Positions 1 to 8,773 of a stretch of 64,000 nucleotides of DNA are shown here, in pieces. Position numbers and translations under genes: made by a program. This DNA is from UBA4736 sp002404015 (lineage in GTDB: Bacteria > Chloroflexota > Dormibacteria > Dormibacterales > Dormibacteraceae). The stretch's first letter is position 1. Each line of letters begins with the position of its first letter. Location of the stretch: NCBI GenBank assembly GCA_036747295.1, contig DAIOCN010000004.1, forward strand, positions 62,001 to 126,000, read 5' to 3'. Below the pieces are notes generated by a model. That model was not told where the DNA came from. It worked only from the letters and a program-made list of their open reading frames with translations, and ran no database searches.

Positions 1-652
1 TGGCGCCGAACTCGTCCGGCTGGCCGATGCGGCCCATGGGGTGCTCCCTGGCCTTGGCGGCCAGGTCCTTATAGAGCTGGCGAACGCGGTCGGTCTCGAT
101 CGTGCCCGGTGCCAGGTTGTTGACCGTGAGACCGCTTCCGGCGACCTCCAGCGCGAGCGTCTTGGCGGCCGCCGTCACGGCCGCGCGAAACGCGTTGGAA
201 AGCAGGATGTTGGGGATCGGCTGGCGGACCGAGATCGACGTGATGTTCACGATCCGGCCCTGGTCCGAGCTCAGCAGGTGGGGCAGCGAGAGCTTGATCA
301 GGCGCACGGTGCTCATGAGCGTCAGCTGGTAGCCCCGGTCCCACCCTTCCAGGTCGGTGGACTGGAAGGTGCCCGGGGGCGGCCCGCCGGCGTTGGCGAC
401 CAGGATGTCGAGCCCACCCAGCAGCTCGATCGCCGCCTCGACGGCCCGCTCACAGCCGGTGGCCTCCGACAGGTCGGCCGTCTGGTGGCCGGCGGCGCCG
501 ATGTCCTCGGCCGTCCTCTGCAGCTCGACCTCGCCTCGGGCGACGATGAAGACCCTGGCGCCCTCATGGGCGAGCGCCGCGGCACAGGCCCTGCCCAGGC
601 CCTTGCTGGCGCCGGTCACGAGCGCACACCGTCCCTCGAGTCCCAGATCCAT
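1..652 (-). CDS. SDR family oxidoreductase (3-oxoacyl-ACP reductase-like), C-terminus cut by window edge
   Basis: A short-chain dehydrogenase/reductase that would use NAD(P)H to reduce or oxidise a carbonyl/hydroxyl substrate. Translating the minus strand from ATG at 652 gives MDLGLEGRCALVTGASKGLG, the Rossmann TGxxxGxG motif, followed by an LVANAG-type segment near residue 90 and a run through the expected Ser/Tyr/Lys region with no stop before position 1. The start is backed by a strong Shine-Dalgarno (TAGGAGGGGCG) directly upstream. The C-terminus lies outside the window, so length and substrate cannot be judged. Seen: motifs, open frame, RBS. Known: classical SDR fold. The exact substrate is unknown. 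Confidence 0.85.
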   Translation of the reverse strand, partial: MDLGLEGRCALVTGASKGLGRACAAALAHEGARVFIVARGEVELQRTAEDIGAAGHQTADLSEATGCERAVEAAIELLGGLDILVANAGGPPPGTFQSTDLEGWDRGYQLTLMSTVRLIKLSLPHLLSSDQGRIVNITSISVRQPIPNILLSNAFRAAVTAAAKTLALEVAGSGLTVNNLAPGTIETDRVRQLYKDLAAKAREHPMGRIGQPDEFGA

Positions 653-809
653 CGCCCCTCCTAGACTGCGGCTGCTGCCGCCACGGCGTGGCTGACGTCA
701 AAGCCGTGGGGGCCCCAGCGCAGTCCCCGCGCCGACGTCGTCAGATATCTGGCGCTCTCCCCCAGCACCGTACTAGGGTACTTCGCGGGGGCAGGGCGTT
801 CCCAGAGGT

Positions 810-1181
810 ATGAGGGGTGTGAGGGTGGTCGTGCTGGCCGCGGTCGCGGGAATGGGCCTGTGCGCGGTGGCGGTCGCTGGTTTCATCGACTCCTACGCGC
901 ACCCGACCCACGTGAGCCTCGGCTACATACCCCCCCAGCCTGCGGCCGACGCGGCGACCGGGGGCGGCGCTGCTGCGGCAGCGGTCCCCGCCGGCCAGCC
1001 CGCGACGGCGGCGCCGGCTCCCGGCACACAGGTGCCGGCGCCGCCTCCTGCGGCGGTTGAGTCAGCCCCTGTGGCGGCCGCTCCGGCTCCCGCGCAGAAG
1101 GCGATCAAGGTGGTGAAGCGCGTCCCCCCTGTCCCGGACCACGAGTCCAAGCAGCAGAACGACCACGGGGGCGGCGACTAG
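810..1181 (+). CDS. Small Ala/Pro-rich secreted or membrane-anchored hypothetical protein
   Basis: A 123-residue protein with one N-terminal hydrophobic segment (about residues 5-25: VVVLAAVAGMGLCAVAVAGF) preceded by Arg residues, which looks like an uncleaved signal anchor or a signal peptide. The rest is low-complexity Ala/Pro/Gly, ending in a Lys/His/Asp-rich tail. An AGAGG sequence sits just before the ATG. Composition alone makes distant homology hard to judge. It is convergent with the ABC binding protein, with a 12-base gap between stops. I do not recognise a family; the coding call rests on the signal-like N-terminus and RBS and could be wrong. Confidence 0.5.
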   Translation: MRGVRVVVLAAVAGMGLCAVAVAGFIDSYAHPTHVSLGYIPPQPAADAATGGGAAAAAVPAGQPATAAPAPGTQVPAPPPAAVESAPVAAAPAPAQKAIKVVKRVPPVPDHESKQQNDHGGGD

Positions 1182-1193
1182 CAGGGACGCCTG

Positions 1194-2903
1194 CTAACCC
1201 CCCTTCGCGTTCACGTACCACTCGGTGACGTACTGGAAGCGGTCCACCGGCTGGATCACCGGGTTGGTCCGCACCCCGTGCACCCGCTTCTGCACGATAT
1301 AGGCGTAGTGCGGCTCGAACAGGAAGATGGCCGGGGCGGCGTCGGCCATCAGGTCCTGGAAGTCCGCGTACACCGGCGCCCGCGCCTTCTTGTCCGTGAC
1401 CGCCCGCCCGTCCTCCAGGTCCTTGTCGATCAGGGCCTGCTTGGGAGTCAGCGGAGAGGCGAAGTTGAGGCTCCCTGCCGCGGCGCCGGAATGCCAGAGG
1501 CTGTACTGGTCGGGGTCCGAACCGCTGTCGAACGCGGCCAGCGCCATCTGGTACTCCTTGCCAACCAGGTAGCGGCCGACCAGCACTGACGCGGGCACCG
1601 GCTGGACCTTGATCTCGACGCCCAGCGGGCGCAGCTGGGCGCTGATCGACTCGGCGACCTGGCGATACGGAAAGGCGTCGGCGGTGACCAGGGAGACGGA
1701 GAACTGGTTCCCGGAACGCTGCAGAAGAGAGCCCGCCAGCGGTTGGGTCCAGCCCGCCTGGGCGAGGCTCGCGGCCGCCGCCTTGGGGTCGTACGGGAAG
1801 CGGTCTTCGACGGCGTGCGAGTACGCCCAGTCGGTGGGCGGGATGGGCCCGACGTCCGGTTCTGCGCGGCCCTCCAGGACGTCGTGGATGATCTTTCGGC
1901 GGTCGATGGCCTGGTTCAGCGCCTGGCGGACGGCGGGCGGGTTGAAGTAGGCGGAGAGGTCGGGGGACAGGTTGAACAGCGCGGCCGCGAAGCTGAACGT
2001 CTTGACCTCCAGCACGCTGAGGTCCGGGCGCTTGGCGAGCGCGCCGATCTGGGGCGGCTGGAGCGCGCCGACCGCGTCCGCCTCGCCCCGGGAGGCGGCG
2101 TCGACCGCGTCGCCGAGGCTGGGGTAGGAGAGGAACTTCAGGTGGTCGAGGTAGGGCTGGGGCGTGGCGTGCGGGTTGCGGTCCAGCGTCACCAGCTTGC
2201 GGTCGTGGGAGATCGAGCCGACCCGGAAGGGCCCCGTCCCGATCGCCTTGGGCCCGCTGTGCGGGTCCGACGCCATCGTGGCCACCGGCACGCCGTCGAA
2301 GGCGTGCTTGGGGATGATGCCCTGGCGCAGCGCTTCCGGAAATGACGCGCTGGGCGCCTTGAGGCTGAACTTGACGGCCGTGTCCGAGACCTTCTGGACC
2401 TGGATCTCCCTCCAGAACTGGTTCCCGGGCTGCGTGTAGTCCGGCGCCTGCAGGGTCTGGTAGGTGAACATTACGTCGGCCACGGTGAAGGGTTCACCGT
2501 CGGCCCACTTCACGCCAGGGCGGATCTCGAACGTGTAGTTGAGGCGGTCGTCGGAAAGCGTCCACGACTTCGCCAGCACCGGCACCACGTCCTGGTTGGC
2601 GTCCACGGTCGTGAGGCCCTGGTAGATGAGGCTATCGATGTCCCGGGCGTTGTCCTCCAGCTCGAAGAGCGGATTCAGGGAGCCCGCGCTGCCGACCAGC
2701 GCCTCGCTGACAGAGCCACCCCGGACCGGCACGATCTGACCCGCGGGCAGGCTGACCTGGCAGGCGGAGAGGATGATCACGGCCCCAAGCGCACCGGCCA
2801 GGCGCCTGGTTCCGCCGGGTCGCTTACTTGGCTGGATCCGGTGGCGCCGGAAGGGCGGGCTCAGCCCGCCGGTTTGAGTCCGTCTTCCCAACGCCGCCGG
2901 CAT
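1194..2903 (-). CDS. ABC transporter substrate-binding lipoprotein, peptide/opine (SBP family 5)
   Basis: An extracytoplasmic solute receptor of the OppA/DppA family, lipid-anchored and expected to deliver oligopeptides or related solutes to a permease not in this window. Visible marks are a lipobox (IILSAC, about residues 43-48 from this start), a LNPLFE-type family-5 N-terminus, the WADGEPFTVADVMFTYQ core, GTGPFR, and the QALNQAIDRRKI segment. The length of about 570 residues is normal. The start is uncertain: ATG 2903 gives an unusually long arginine-rich n-region, and a TTG at 2936 lies inside a perfect palindrome, so it is probably not used. No permease or ATPase genes adjoin it, so it is an orphan receptor here. 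Confidence 0.85.
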   Translation of the reverse strand: MPAALGRRTQTGGLSPPFRRHRIQPSKRPGGTRRLAGALGAVIILSACQVSLPAGQIVPVRGGSVSEALVGSAGSLNPLFELEDNARDIDSLIYQGLTTVDANQDVVPVLAKSWTLSDDRLNYTFEIRPGVKWADGEPFTVADVMFTYQTLQAPDYTQPGNQFWREIQVQKVSDTAVKFSLKAPSASFPEALRQGIIPKHAFDGVPVATMASDPHSGPKAIGTGPFRVGSISHDRKLVTLDRNPHATPQPYLDHLKFLSYPSLGDAVDAASRGEADAVGALQPPQIGALAKRPDLSVLEVKTFSFAAALFNLSPDLSAYFNPPAVRQALNQAIDRRKIIHDVLEGRAEPDVGPIPPTDWAYSHAVEDRFPYDPKAAAASLAQAGWTQPLAGSLLQRSGNQFSVSLVTADAFPYRQVAESISAQLRPLGVEIKVQPVPASVLVGRYLVGKEYQMALAAFDSGSDPDQYSLWHSGAAAGSLNFASPLTPKQALIDKDLEDGRAVTDKKARAPVYADFQDLMADAAPAIFLFEPHYAYIVQKRVHGVRTNPVIQPVDRFQYVTEWYVNAKGG

Positions 2904-2925
2904 GTGATGGGGGAAGGGGGCCCGT

Positions 2926-2949
2926 GGGGGAAACAAGCTTGTTTCCCCC
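2926..2949. repeat. 24-bp perfect palindrome between secG and the binding-protein gene
   Basis: The sequence reads identically on both strands: G5 AAACAAG then CTTGTTT C5. It begins three bases past the secG stop codon and lies upstream of the binding-protein gene. It could form a 10-bp hairpin with a four-base loop and end secG transcription or protect the mRNA, though no T-run follows. An operator for a dimeric repressor of the binding-protein gene is equally possible. Confidence 0.6.
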
Positions 2950-2952
2950 GCG

Positions 2953-3207
2953 TCATTTCGCGTGGGTGTTTACGTAGATGTTGGCCAGGGATACGACGAG
3001 GAATGCCACCACCAGCACCCAGGTCGTGAAGTAGATCTGGCGCTCCAAGCCACGGCGGGTGCGGTAGCCGCCGCCCAGGCCGCCGTCGCCCCCGCCGATG
3101 GTGCCGCCCAGGCCGGTGGCCTTGGGGGTCTGCAGCAGTATCCCCGCCATCAGCGCGACCGCGATGAAGACCTCGAGAACGACCAGCGCGTTCTTGACCG
3201 TTGTCAT
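2953..3207 (-). CDS. secG: Preprotein translocase subunit SecG
   Basis: Small accessory subunit of the SecYEG channel in the inner membrane. The 84-residue protein has two hydrophobic helices (about residues 8-26 and 60-79) separated by a glycine-rich loop (LGGTIGGGDGGLGGG) typical of SecG, and LLQTPKATGLGG at the end of helix 1. Upstream, TAGACT lies 9 bases before the ATG with no clear Shine-Dalgarno, suggesting a leaderless or near-leaderless transcript. secG next to gap-pgk-tpiA is a common arrangement in actinobacteria and related phyla; here sodA and gpmA sit between. Confidence 0.93.
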   Translation of the reverse strand: MTTVKNALVVLEVFIAVALMAGILLQTPKATGLGGTIGGGDGGLGGGYRTRRGLERQIYFTTWVLVVAFLVVSLANIYVNTHAK

Positions 3208-3263
3208 GGCGGGAAGAGTCTACCGGTCGAGGCGCCGCGGGCGCCCCGACCGGCCTCGCCGAG

Positions 3264-3872
<609 letters not shown>

Positions 3873-3900
3873 CAGCTCTTACCTCCTGGTCGGTTGAAAC

Positions 3901-4656
3901 TCATCGGCGACCCTGTTTCTTCACCGCCTCGATGGAGGCGGCGGCGGCCTGCGGGTCGAGGTACTCGCCGCCCCGGCGGACGGGCCGCATGGACTCATCC
4001 AGCTCGTAGAGGAGCGGGACGCCGGTCGGGATGTTCAGATGCGGGATCTCGTCGTCCGGGATCCCGTCCAGGTGCTTGACGAGTGCCCTCAGCGAGTTGC
4101 CGTGGGCGCCCACGAGGACGGTCCGGCCCTGCTGGAGGTCGGGCACAGCCGAGTCGTACCACCACGGCAGCATCCGAACGCCGACGTCCTTCAGGCACTC
4201 GGTCAGCGGCCGCAGCTCCGGCGGCATCATGGCGTAGCGCGGGTCGGAGAACTGGGACCATTCGTCGTCGCGGTCGAGTGGCGGCGGCGGCGTGTCGTAG
4301 GACCGCCGCCAAGTCATGAACATCTCCTCACCGTACTTCTCCAGCGTCTGCTTTTTGTTCTTGCCCTGGAGCGCGCCGTAGTGGCGCTCATTGAGCCGCC
4401 AGGTCCGGACCACCGGCACCCAGCTGCGCGCGCAGCGGTCGAGCGCGACCTCGACCGTCCGGATCGCCCTCACCAGCACCGAGGTGTGGGTGACGTCGGG
4501 CAGCAGGCCCCGCTCGCGCAGCAGATCACCTGACCGGGCAGCCTCCACCAGGCCCTTCTCCGTGAGACCGACATCGACCCAGCCCGTGAAAAGGTCCTTG
4601 GCGTTCCACTCGCTCTCGCCGTGGCGGAGCAGGACAAGCTTTGCCGGCCAGCTCAC
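3901..4656 (-). CDS. gpmA: 2,3-bisphosphoglycerate-dependent phosphoglycerate mutase
   Basis: Interconverts 3- and 2-phosphoglycerate in glycolysis through a phosphohistidine intermediate. The catalytic motif [12 protein letters not shown] is at residues 7-18, and the second half carries [10 protein letters not shown] and the proton-donor region [16 protein letters not shown]. The length of 251 residues matches the cofactor-dependent family. The GTG start overlaps the tpiA stop (GTGA), so translation is coupled. Last gene of the gap-pgk-tpiA-gpmA operon. Confidence 0.96.
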   Translation of the reverse strand: MSWPAKLVLLRHGESEWNAKDLFTGWVDVGLTEKGLVEAARSGDLLRERGLLPDVTHTSVLVRAIRTVEVALDRCARSWVPVVRTWRLNERHYGALQGKNKKQTLEKYGEEMFMTWRRSYDTPPPPLDRDDEWSQFSDPRYAMMPPELRPLTECLKDVGVRMLPWWYDSAVPDLQQGRTVLVGAHGNSLRALVKHLDGIPDDEIPHLNIPTGVPLLYELDESMRPVRRGGEYLDPQAAAASIEAVKKQGRR

Positions 4657-5465
4657 ACCTCTGCCTCCTGGGCCGTATGGCCGTAGACCGCCGCAGTCAC
4701 CTCGATCATCCTCGAAAACTCCGCCGACTTCAGACTGGCGCCGCCCACCAGGCAGCCGTCACAGAGTGGCAGCTCCACGTACTGCTCGACGTTGTCGGCG
4801 TTCACGCTTCCCCCATACAGGACCCGGATTCGGCGCGCGGCCCCGGCGCCGATCATCTCCCCCACAGTGTTCCGGATCAGCCGCATGGTCTTGTAGGCGT
4901 GCTCGGGTTCGGCGTTCTTCCCGCTGCCGATCGCCCACACCGGCTCGTAGGCGACGACCAGGCGCGAGGAGTCGTCGGCGGCGCACAGGGCCAGCGATCC
5001 GTGGATCTGCGCGGTGACGATCTTCTCGGTGAGCCCGGCCTCGTAGTGGTCGTTAAGCTCGCCGACGCAGACGATCACCTCGAGCCCGGCCTCGAGGGCG
5101 GCGGCAGCCTTGCGAGCGACCAGCTCATCGGTCTCGCCGAAGTACTGGCGCCGCTCCGAGTGGCCGACGATCACCCAGTCGCACCAGCCGGAGAGCATCT
5201 GGGCCGACACCTCACCCGTGTAGGCGCCGCTCTTCTCAGGGTTGCAGTCCTGGGCGCCCAGCTCGACCGGGCTGCCCTCCAGGATCTCGGCCACTCCCAG
5301 CAGCCAGGGAAAGGGCGGGAAGAGCGCCACCTCGACGTGGTCCGCGTGGGCCCGCGCGGCGTCCAGCACGCCGCGGACCAGGTCGGCCGCGTCCGCCGCG
5401 GTCACCGGGTTCATCTTCCAGTTGGCGGCCAGCAGCGCCTTCTGGCCCTCTATGTGGGCCGCCAC
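4653..5465 (-). CDS. tpiA: Triosephosphate isomerase
   Basis: Isomerises dihydroxyacetone phosphate and glyceraldehyde 3-phosphate. The catalytic residues are all visible: Lys in ANWKMN (near residue 15), His in VIVGHSERR and Glu in [11 protein letters not shown]; the phosphate-binding loop RVLYGGSVN and GCLVGGASL are near the C-terminus. At 270 residues it is slightly longer than the usual 250, mostly because of an N-terminal [11 protein letters not shown] extension. The GTG start shares one base with the pgk stop (TAGTG). Confidence 0.96.
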   Translation of the reverse strand: MAAHIEGQKALLAANWKMNPVTAADAADLVRGVLDAARAHADHVEVALFPPFPWLLGVAEILEGSPVELGAQDCNPEKSGAYTGEVSAQMLSGWCDWVIVGHSERRQYFGETDELVARKAAAALEAGLEVIVCVGELNDHYEAGLTEKIVTAQIHGSLALCAADDSSRLVVAYEPVWAIGSGKNAEPEHAYKTMRLIRNTVGEMIGAGAARRIRVLYGGSVNADNVEQYVELPLCDGCLVGGASLKSAEFSRMIEVTAAVYGHTAQEAEV

Positions 5466-6637
5466 TAACCGGCCTCCTTGAGGATCGCCACTCCCGGCAG
5501 CTCCTTTCCTTCCATGTACTCGAGGGTCGCCCCGCCGCCGGTCGAGACGTGGGAGAAGCGACCGGCCAGGCCGAGCTGCTCGACCGCGGCCGCCGTGTCG
5601 CCCCCGCCGACCAGCGAGTAGGCGCCGGACCTGGCGACGGCTTCTCCCACGCCGCGCGTGCCCCCCGAGAATTCTGGGATCTCGAAGACCCCGGCGGGGC
5701 CGTTCCAGACCACGGTCCCGGCTCCGCTCACACGCTCCGCGAAAAGCTCGACCGATCGAGGTCCGATGTCGAGGATCATCCAGCCCGCCGGCACCTGGCC
5801 GACCGGGGTCACCCGGGTCTCCTGGCCGGCCTCCATCTTCTCGGCGCAGACCGCGTCCACCGGCAGCCCCAGCCGATCTCCGGCCTGCCGCTGAACGCTG
5901 CGCGCCTCGTCCAGTGCCTCGTCCTCGACGAAGCTTGCCCCCACGTCGAGCCCTTCGGCCTTGAAGAACGTGTTGGCCATGGCGCCCGCGACCAGCAGGA
6001 CGTCGACCCGGGCAAGCAGGTGGCGCAGCACGCCGGCCTTGGTCGAGACCTTGGCGCCGCCCACGATCGCGACCAACGGACGCCGGGGCTCGTCGAGCGC
6101 CCTGTGCAGGGCCTCCAACTCGGACAGCATCAGCGCTCCGGCATAGGCCGGCAGGTAGCGGCCGACGCCGACAACCGAGGCGTGCGAGCGGTGGGAGGCG
6201 GCGAAGGCGTCGTTGACGTAGACCTCCCCCAGGGCGGCCAGCCGGCGGGCGAAGTCGGGGTCGTCCGCCTCCTCCTCGGCGTGGAAGCGAACGTTCTCGA
6301 GCAGCAGGGTGTCGCCGTCCTGGAGGCGGCCGACGGCGGCCTGGGCGGTTTCCCCGACGCAGTCCTCGGCGAAGGCCACCGGCCGGCCCAGGTGCGCGCT
6401 CAGCCGCTCGGCGACAGGGCGCAGCGAGAGCTTCGGGTCAGGCTGGCCGTCAGGACGGCCCAGGTGCGACATCACGATGACGCGGGCATGCCGCTGGGCC
6501 AGGTCCCGCAGCGTCGGCAGGGCGGCCTGGAGGCGGGTTTCGTCCGTGATCCGGCCATCCCTCAGGGGGACGTTCAGGTCTTCCCGGACCAGGACGCGCT
6601 TGCCGGCCACATCGACGTCTCGATAAGAGGCCTTCAG
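5465..6637 (-). CDS. pgk: Phosphoglycerate kinase, probable CTG start
   Basis: Makes ATP from 1,3-bisphosphoglycerate and ADP. Visible motifs: KRVLVREDLNVPL, SHLGRP, LLENVRFHAEE, VGGAKVSTK and the nucleotide loop GGGDTAAAVE. A GTG at 6610 would begin VAGKRVLV, but the family N-terminus (x-RDVDVxGKRVLVR) continues in frame upstream to a CTG at 6637, giving LKASYRDVDVAGKRVL; no ATG, GTG or TTG lies in that extension. I therefore place the start at CTG 6637, 16 bases past the gap stop, about 390 residues in total, which is the usual length. If the GTG is used the protein still has its substrate-binding residues. Confidence 0.93.
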   Translation of the reverse strand: MKASYRDVDVAGKRVLVREDLNVPLRDGRITDETRLQAALPTLRDLAQRHARVIVMSHLGRPDGQPDPKLSLRPVAERLSAHLGRPVAFAEDCVGETAQAAVGRLQDGDTLLLENVRFHAEEEADDPDFARRLAALGEVYVNDAFAASHRSHASVVGVGRYLPAYAGALMLSELEALHRALDEPRRPLVAIVGGAKVSTKAGVLRHLLARVDVLLVAGAMANTFFKAEGLDVGASFVEDEALDEARSVQRQAGDRLGLPVDAVCAEKMEAGQETRVTPVGQVPAGWMILDIGPRSVELFAERVSGAGTVVWNGPAGVFEIPEFSGGTRGVGEAVARSGAYSLVGGGDTAAAVEQLGLAGRFSHVSTGGGATLEYMEGKELPGVAILKEAG

Positions 6638-6653
6638 CGCACGTGTCCCGCCA

Positions 6654-7664
6654 CTAAAGCCGCGCCGCCATGTAGGTGATCAGGTCCACCATCCGGCAGC
6701 TGAAGCCCCACTCGTTGTCGTACCAGGACACGATCTTGGCCGAGCGGTCGCCCAGCATCAGTGTGGCGGGCGCGTCGACGATCGAGGAGTGGGGGTCGTT
6801 CTTGAAATCAGAGGAAACCAGCTCCTCCTCCGAGACCGCGAGGATTCCCCGCAGCTCGCCGCTGGCCGCCTCCCGGAAGGCGTCGTTGATCTCCTCCACC
6901 GTCGTGGCCCTGCCCAGGTCGACCGAGAGGTCGACGACGGAGACGTCCAGGATGGGCACTCGGAAGGACATCCCCTGGAACTTTCCCGAGAGCTCGGGTA
7001 GCACCTCGGCCACCGCCCGGTTGGCGCCGGTGGAGGTGGGGATGATGTTGTCGGCCGCCGCCCGGGCCCGGCGCAGATCCTTGTGCGGCAGGTCCTGCAG
7101 CCGCTGGTCGGCGGTGTAGGCGTGGATCGTCGTCATCATCCCCTTCTCGATGCCAAAGGACTCGTTGAGCACCTTCGCCAGAGGGACAAAGCAGTTGGTC
7201 GTGCAGGAGGCGTTGGAGACGATGTCGTGCCGCGCGGGGTCGTATCCCTTGTGATTCACGCCCATCACGACGGTGAAGTCCTGGTTGGTGGCGGGTGCGG
7301 AGATGATGACCTTGCGGGCGCCGCCCTTGTCGATGTGGACCCGCGCCTTGGTGGCGTCGGTGAAGAGCCCGGTCGACTCGACCACGATCTCGACGCCCAG
7401 GTCGCGCCAGGGGAGGCCGGCGGGGTCCTTTTCGCTCAGGAACTTCACCGAACGACCGTCGACCTTGATGGTGTCCCCGGCGGCGCTCACGTCGGGTTTG
7501 AAGGTGCCCAGCGCGGTGTCGTGCTTGAGCAGATGGGCGAACGTCTTGGAGTCACCGAGGTCGTTGACAGCGACGATCTCGATGTCGGGATTCAGCTCAG
7601 TGGCGGCCCGGAAGATGTTCCGGCCGATCCGCCCGAAGCCGTTGATGCCGACCTTGATGGACAT
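6654..7664 (-). CDS. gap: Glyceraldehyde-3-phosphate dehydrogenase, type I
   Basis: Phosphorylating NAD-dependent oxidation of glyceraldehyde 3-phosphate. The N-terminal GINGFGRIGRN dinucleotide motif, the catalytic SNASCTTNC (Cys near residue 154), the TIHAYTADQ catalytic His region and the C-terminal WYDNEWGFSCR are intact over 336 residues. An Asp after the second strand (AVNDLGD) suggests NAD rather than NADP. A good Shine-Dalgarno (GGAGG, 7 bases before ATG) supports the start. First gene of the glycolytic operon; whiA lies directly upstream on the same strand, 54 bases away. Confidence 0.97.
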   Translation of the reverse strand: MSIKVGINGFGRIGRNIFRAATELNPDIEIVAVNDLGDSKTFAHLLKHDTALGTFKPDVSAAGDTIKVDGRSVKFLSEKDPAGLPWRDLGVEIVVESTGLFTDATKARVHIDKGGARKVIISAPATNQDFTVVMGVNHKGYDPARHDIVSNASCTTNCFVPLAKVLNESFGIEKGMMTTIHAYTADQRLQDLPHKDLRRARAAADNIIPTSTGANRAVAEVLPELSGKFQGMSFRVPILDVSVVDLSVDLGRATTVEEINDAFREAASGELRGILAVSEEELVSSDFKNDPHSSIVDAPATLMLGDRSAKIVSWYDNEWGFSCRMVDLITYMAARL

Positions 7665-7718
7665 GTGTAAGCCTCCGATATGAGCACCCGGCCTCGACGA
7701 CGACCGCTGGGCTAAATG

Positions 7719-8645
7719 TTAGGCCGACCGGGAGTGCAGGTCGGCGGCCTGCTCATCATCCTCGGGGGCCGTGCCCTCGGCGATCTCGACCAGGCGCCGG
7801 AGCCGGTGGTTGATTGCGGACTTGCTAAGGCGCATCCGGTCGGCGAGCTCGGAGAGGTTCAGCTCCGGGTTGGCCTTGCGCGTGCGCGCCATCTCCTGGA
7901 GGGCCGGCGAGAGCCGGCCCAGGCGCTCCGAGTACTCCAGCTGATCGATGGCCGCGACCTGCCGGAGGGCGGATCCGATCGTCTTGTCTATGTTCGCGGT
8001 CTCGAAGTTGAGCCGGCGGTTCACCTGCCCGCTGACCTCGCGCACCACGCGCACGTTCTCGAACTCCATGACGGCCCGGCTGGCCCCCATCAACGAGAGC
8101 ATCCGGACGATGCCGTCGCCCTCCTTGATGTAGACGACGTGGTGGCTGGCGCGTTCCATCATCCCGGCCCGCACGCTCTGCTCGTGGAAGAGGCGGAGCG
8201 CCGCCGTGGCCCAGCCCAGGGTGGGCATGACGAACTCGGCGTGGTAGCGGGCGCTGGGGGCGTTGACCGACCCACAGCCCATGAACATGCCGCGCATAAG
8301 GGCCTTGCGGTCGCAGGTCGCCTCCGGGAAGGCGCGGGCCGCCGGCTGCGAAAACGACAGCTCCAGGCTCTTAGGCAGGGGCAGCTCGATAAAGAATGCC
8401 ATCTGCTTGGCGCTCTTGACGGCCTGGTACTTGGCCTCCATGCCGCCCAGCATCCGGGCCAGCCGGACCACCTTGCGCGCGACCGTGTTGCGAAGCAGCG
8501 GGAAGTAGGCCGCCTGCCCATCACCGCTTCGGATGAGCCGGCCGCGCGTCGAGTAGAAGATCCCGAGCAGCTCGCTGAGCTGGCAGCACGGCCGCGCCGG
8601 CGTCAGGCCGGCAAGCTCACTCTTGACTTCGGCCGCGAATGAAAT
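7719..8645 (-). CDS. whiA: DNA-binding protein WhiA, ATT start codon
   Basis: Regulator with a LAGLIDADG-like N-terminal domain and a C-terminal helix-turn-helix; in actinobacteria and firmicutes it acts in sporulation or cell division. The HTH is seen as LSELADRMRLSKSAINHRLRRL near the C-terminus. The nearest in-frame ATG (8471) would delete the conserved N-terminus. The frame continues upstream as SFAAEVKSELAGL, matching the MSFxxExKxEL opening of WhiA, to an ATT codon at 8645-8643. A perfect GGAGGTG (8651-8657) sits 5 bases before it, and no ATG, GTG or TTG is available in frame. The total is 308 residues, normal for WhiA. A TAGACT -10-like element lies farther upstream (around 8698). Its usual neighbour rapZ is 8 kb away, in the uvrC operon. 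Confidence 0.92.
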   Translation of the reverse strand: MSFAAEVKSELAGLTPARPCCQLSELLGIFYSTRGRLIRSGDGQAAYFPLLRNTVARKVVRLARMLGGMEAKYQAVKSAKQMAFFIELPLPKSLELSFSQPAARAFPEATCDRKALMRGMFMGCGSVNAPSARYHAEFVMPTLGWATAALRLFHEQSVRAGMMERASHHVVYIKEGDGIVRMLSLMGASRAVMEFENVRVVREVSGQVNRRLNFETANIDKTIGSALRQVAAIDQLEYSERLGRLSPALQEMARTRKANPELNLSELADRMRLSKSAINHRLRRLVEIAEGTAPEDDEQAADLHSRSA

Positions 8646-8773
8646 ATGGCCACCTCCGGCACGGACTCTCTCCCCCGCTCTCGCCTTCAGCCCAGTCTAG
8701 ACAGCCAACGGCTGCGCTGCCAACTATTCCGCGAGAGGGTCCGCTCCTGAGCCGTGCTCCATAATCGAAACCA

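Noticed and set aside
2901..2936. TTG 2936 as start of the ABC binding protein
   Set aside because: The codon is inside the 24-bp palindrome, has no ribosome-binding site, and adds residues unlike a signal peptide.
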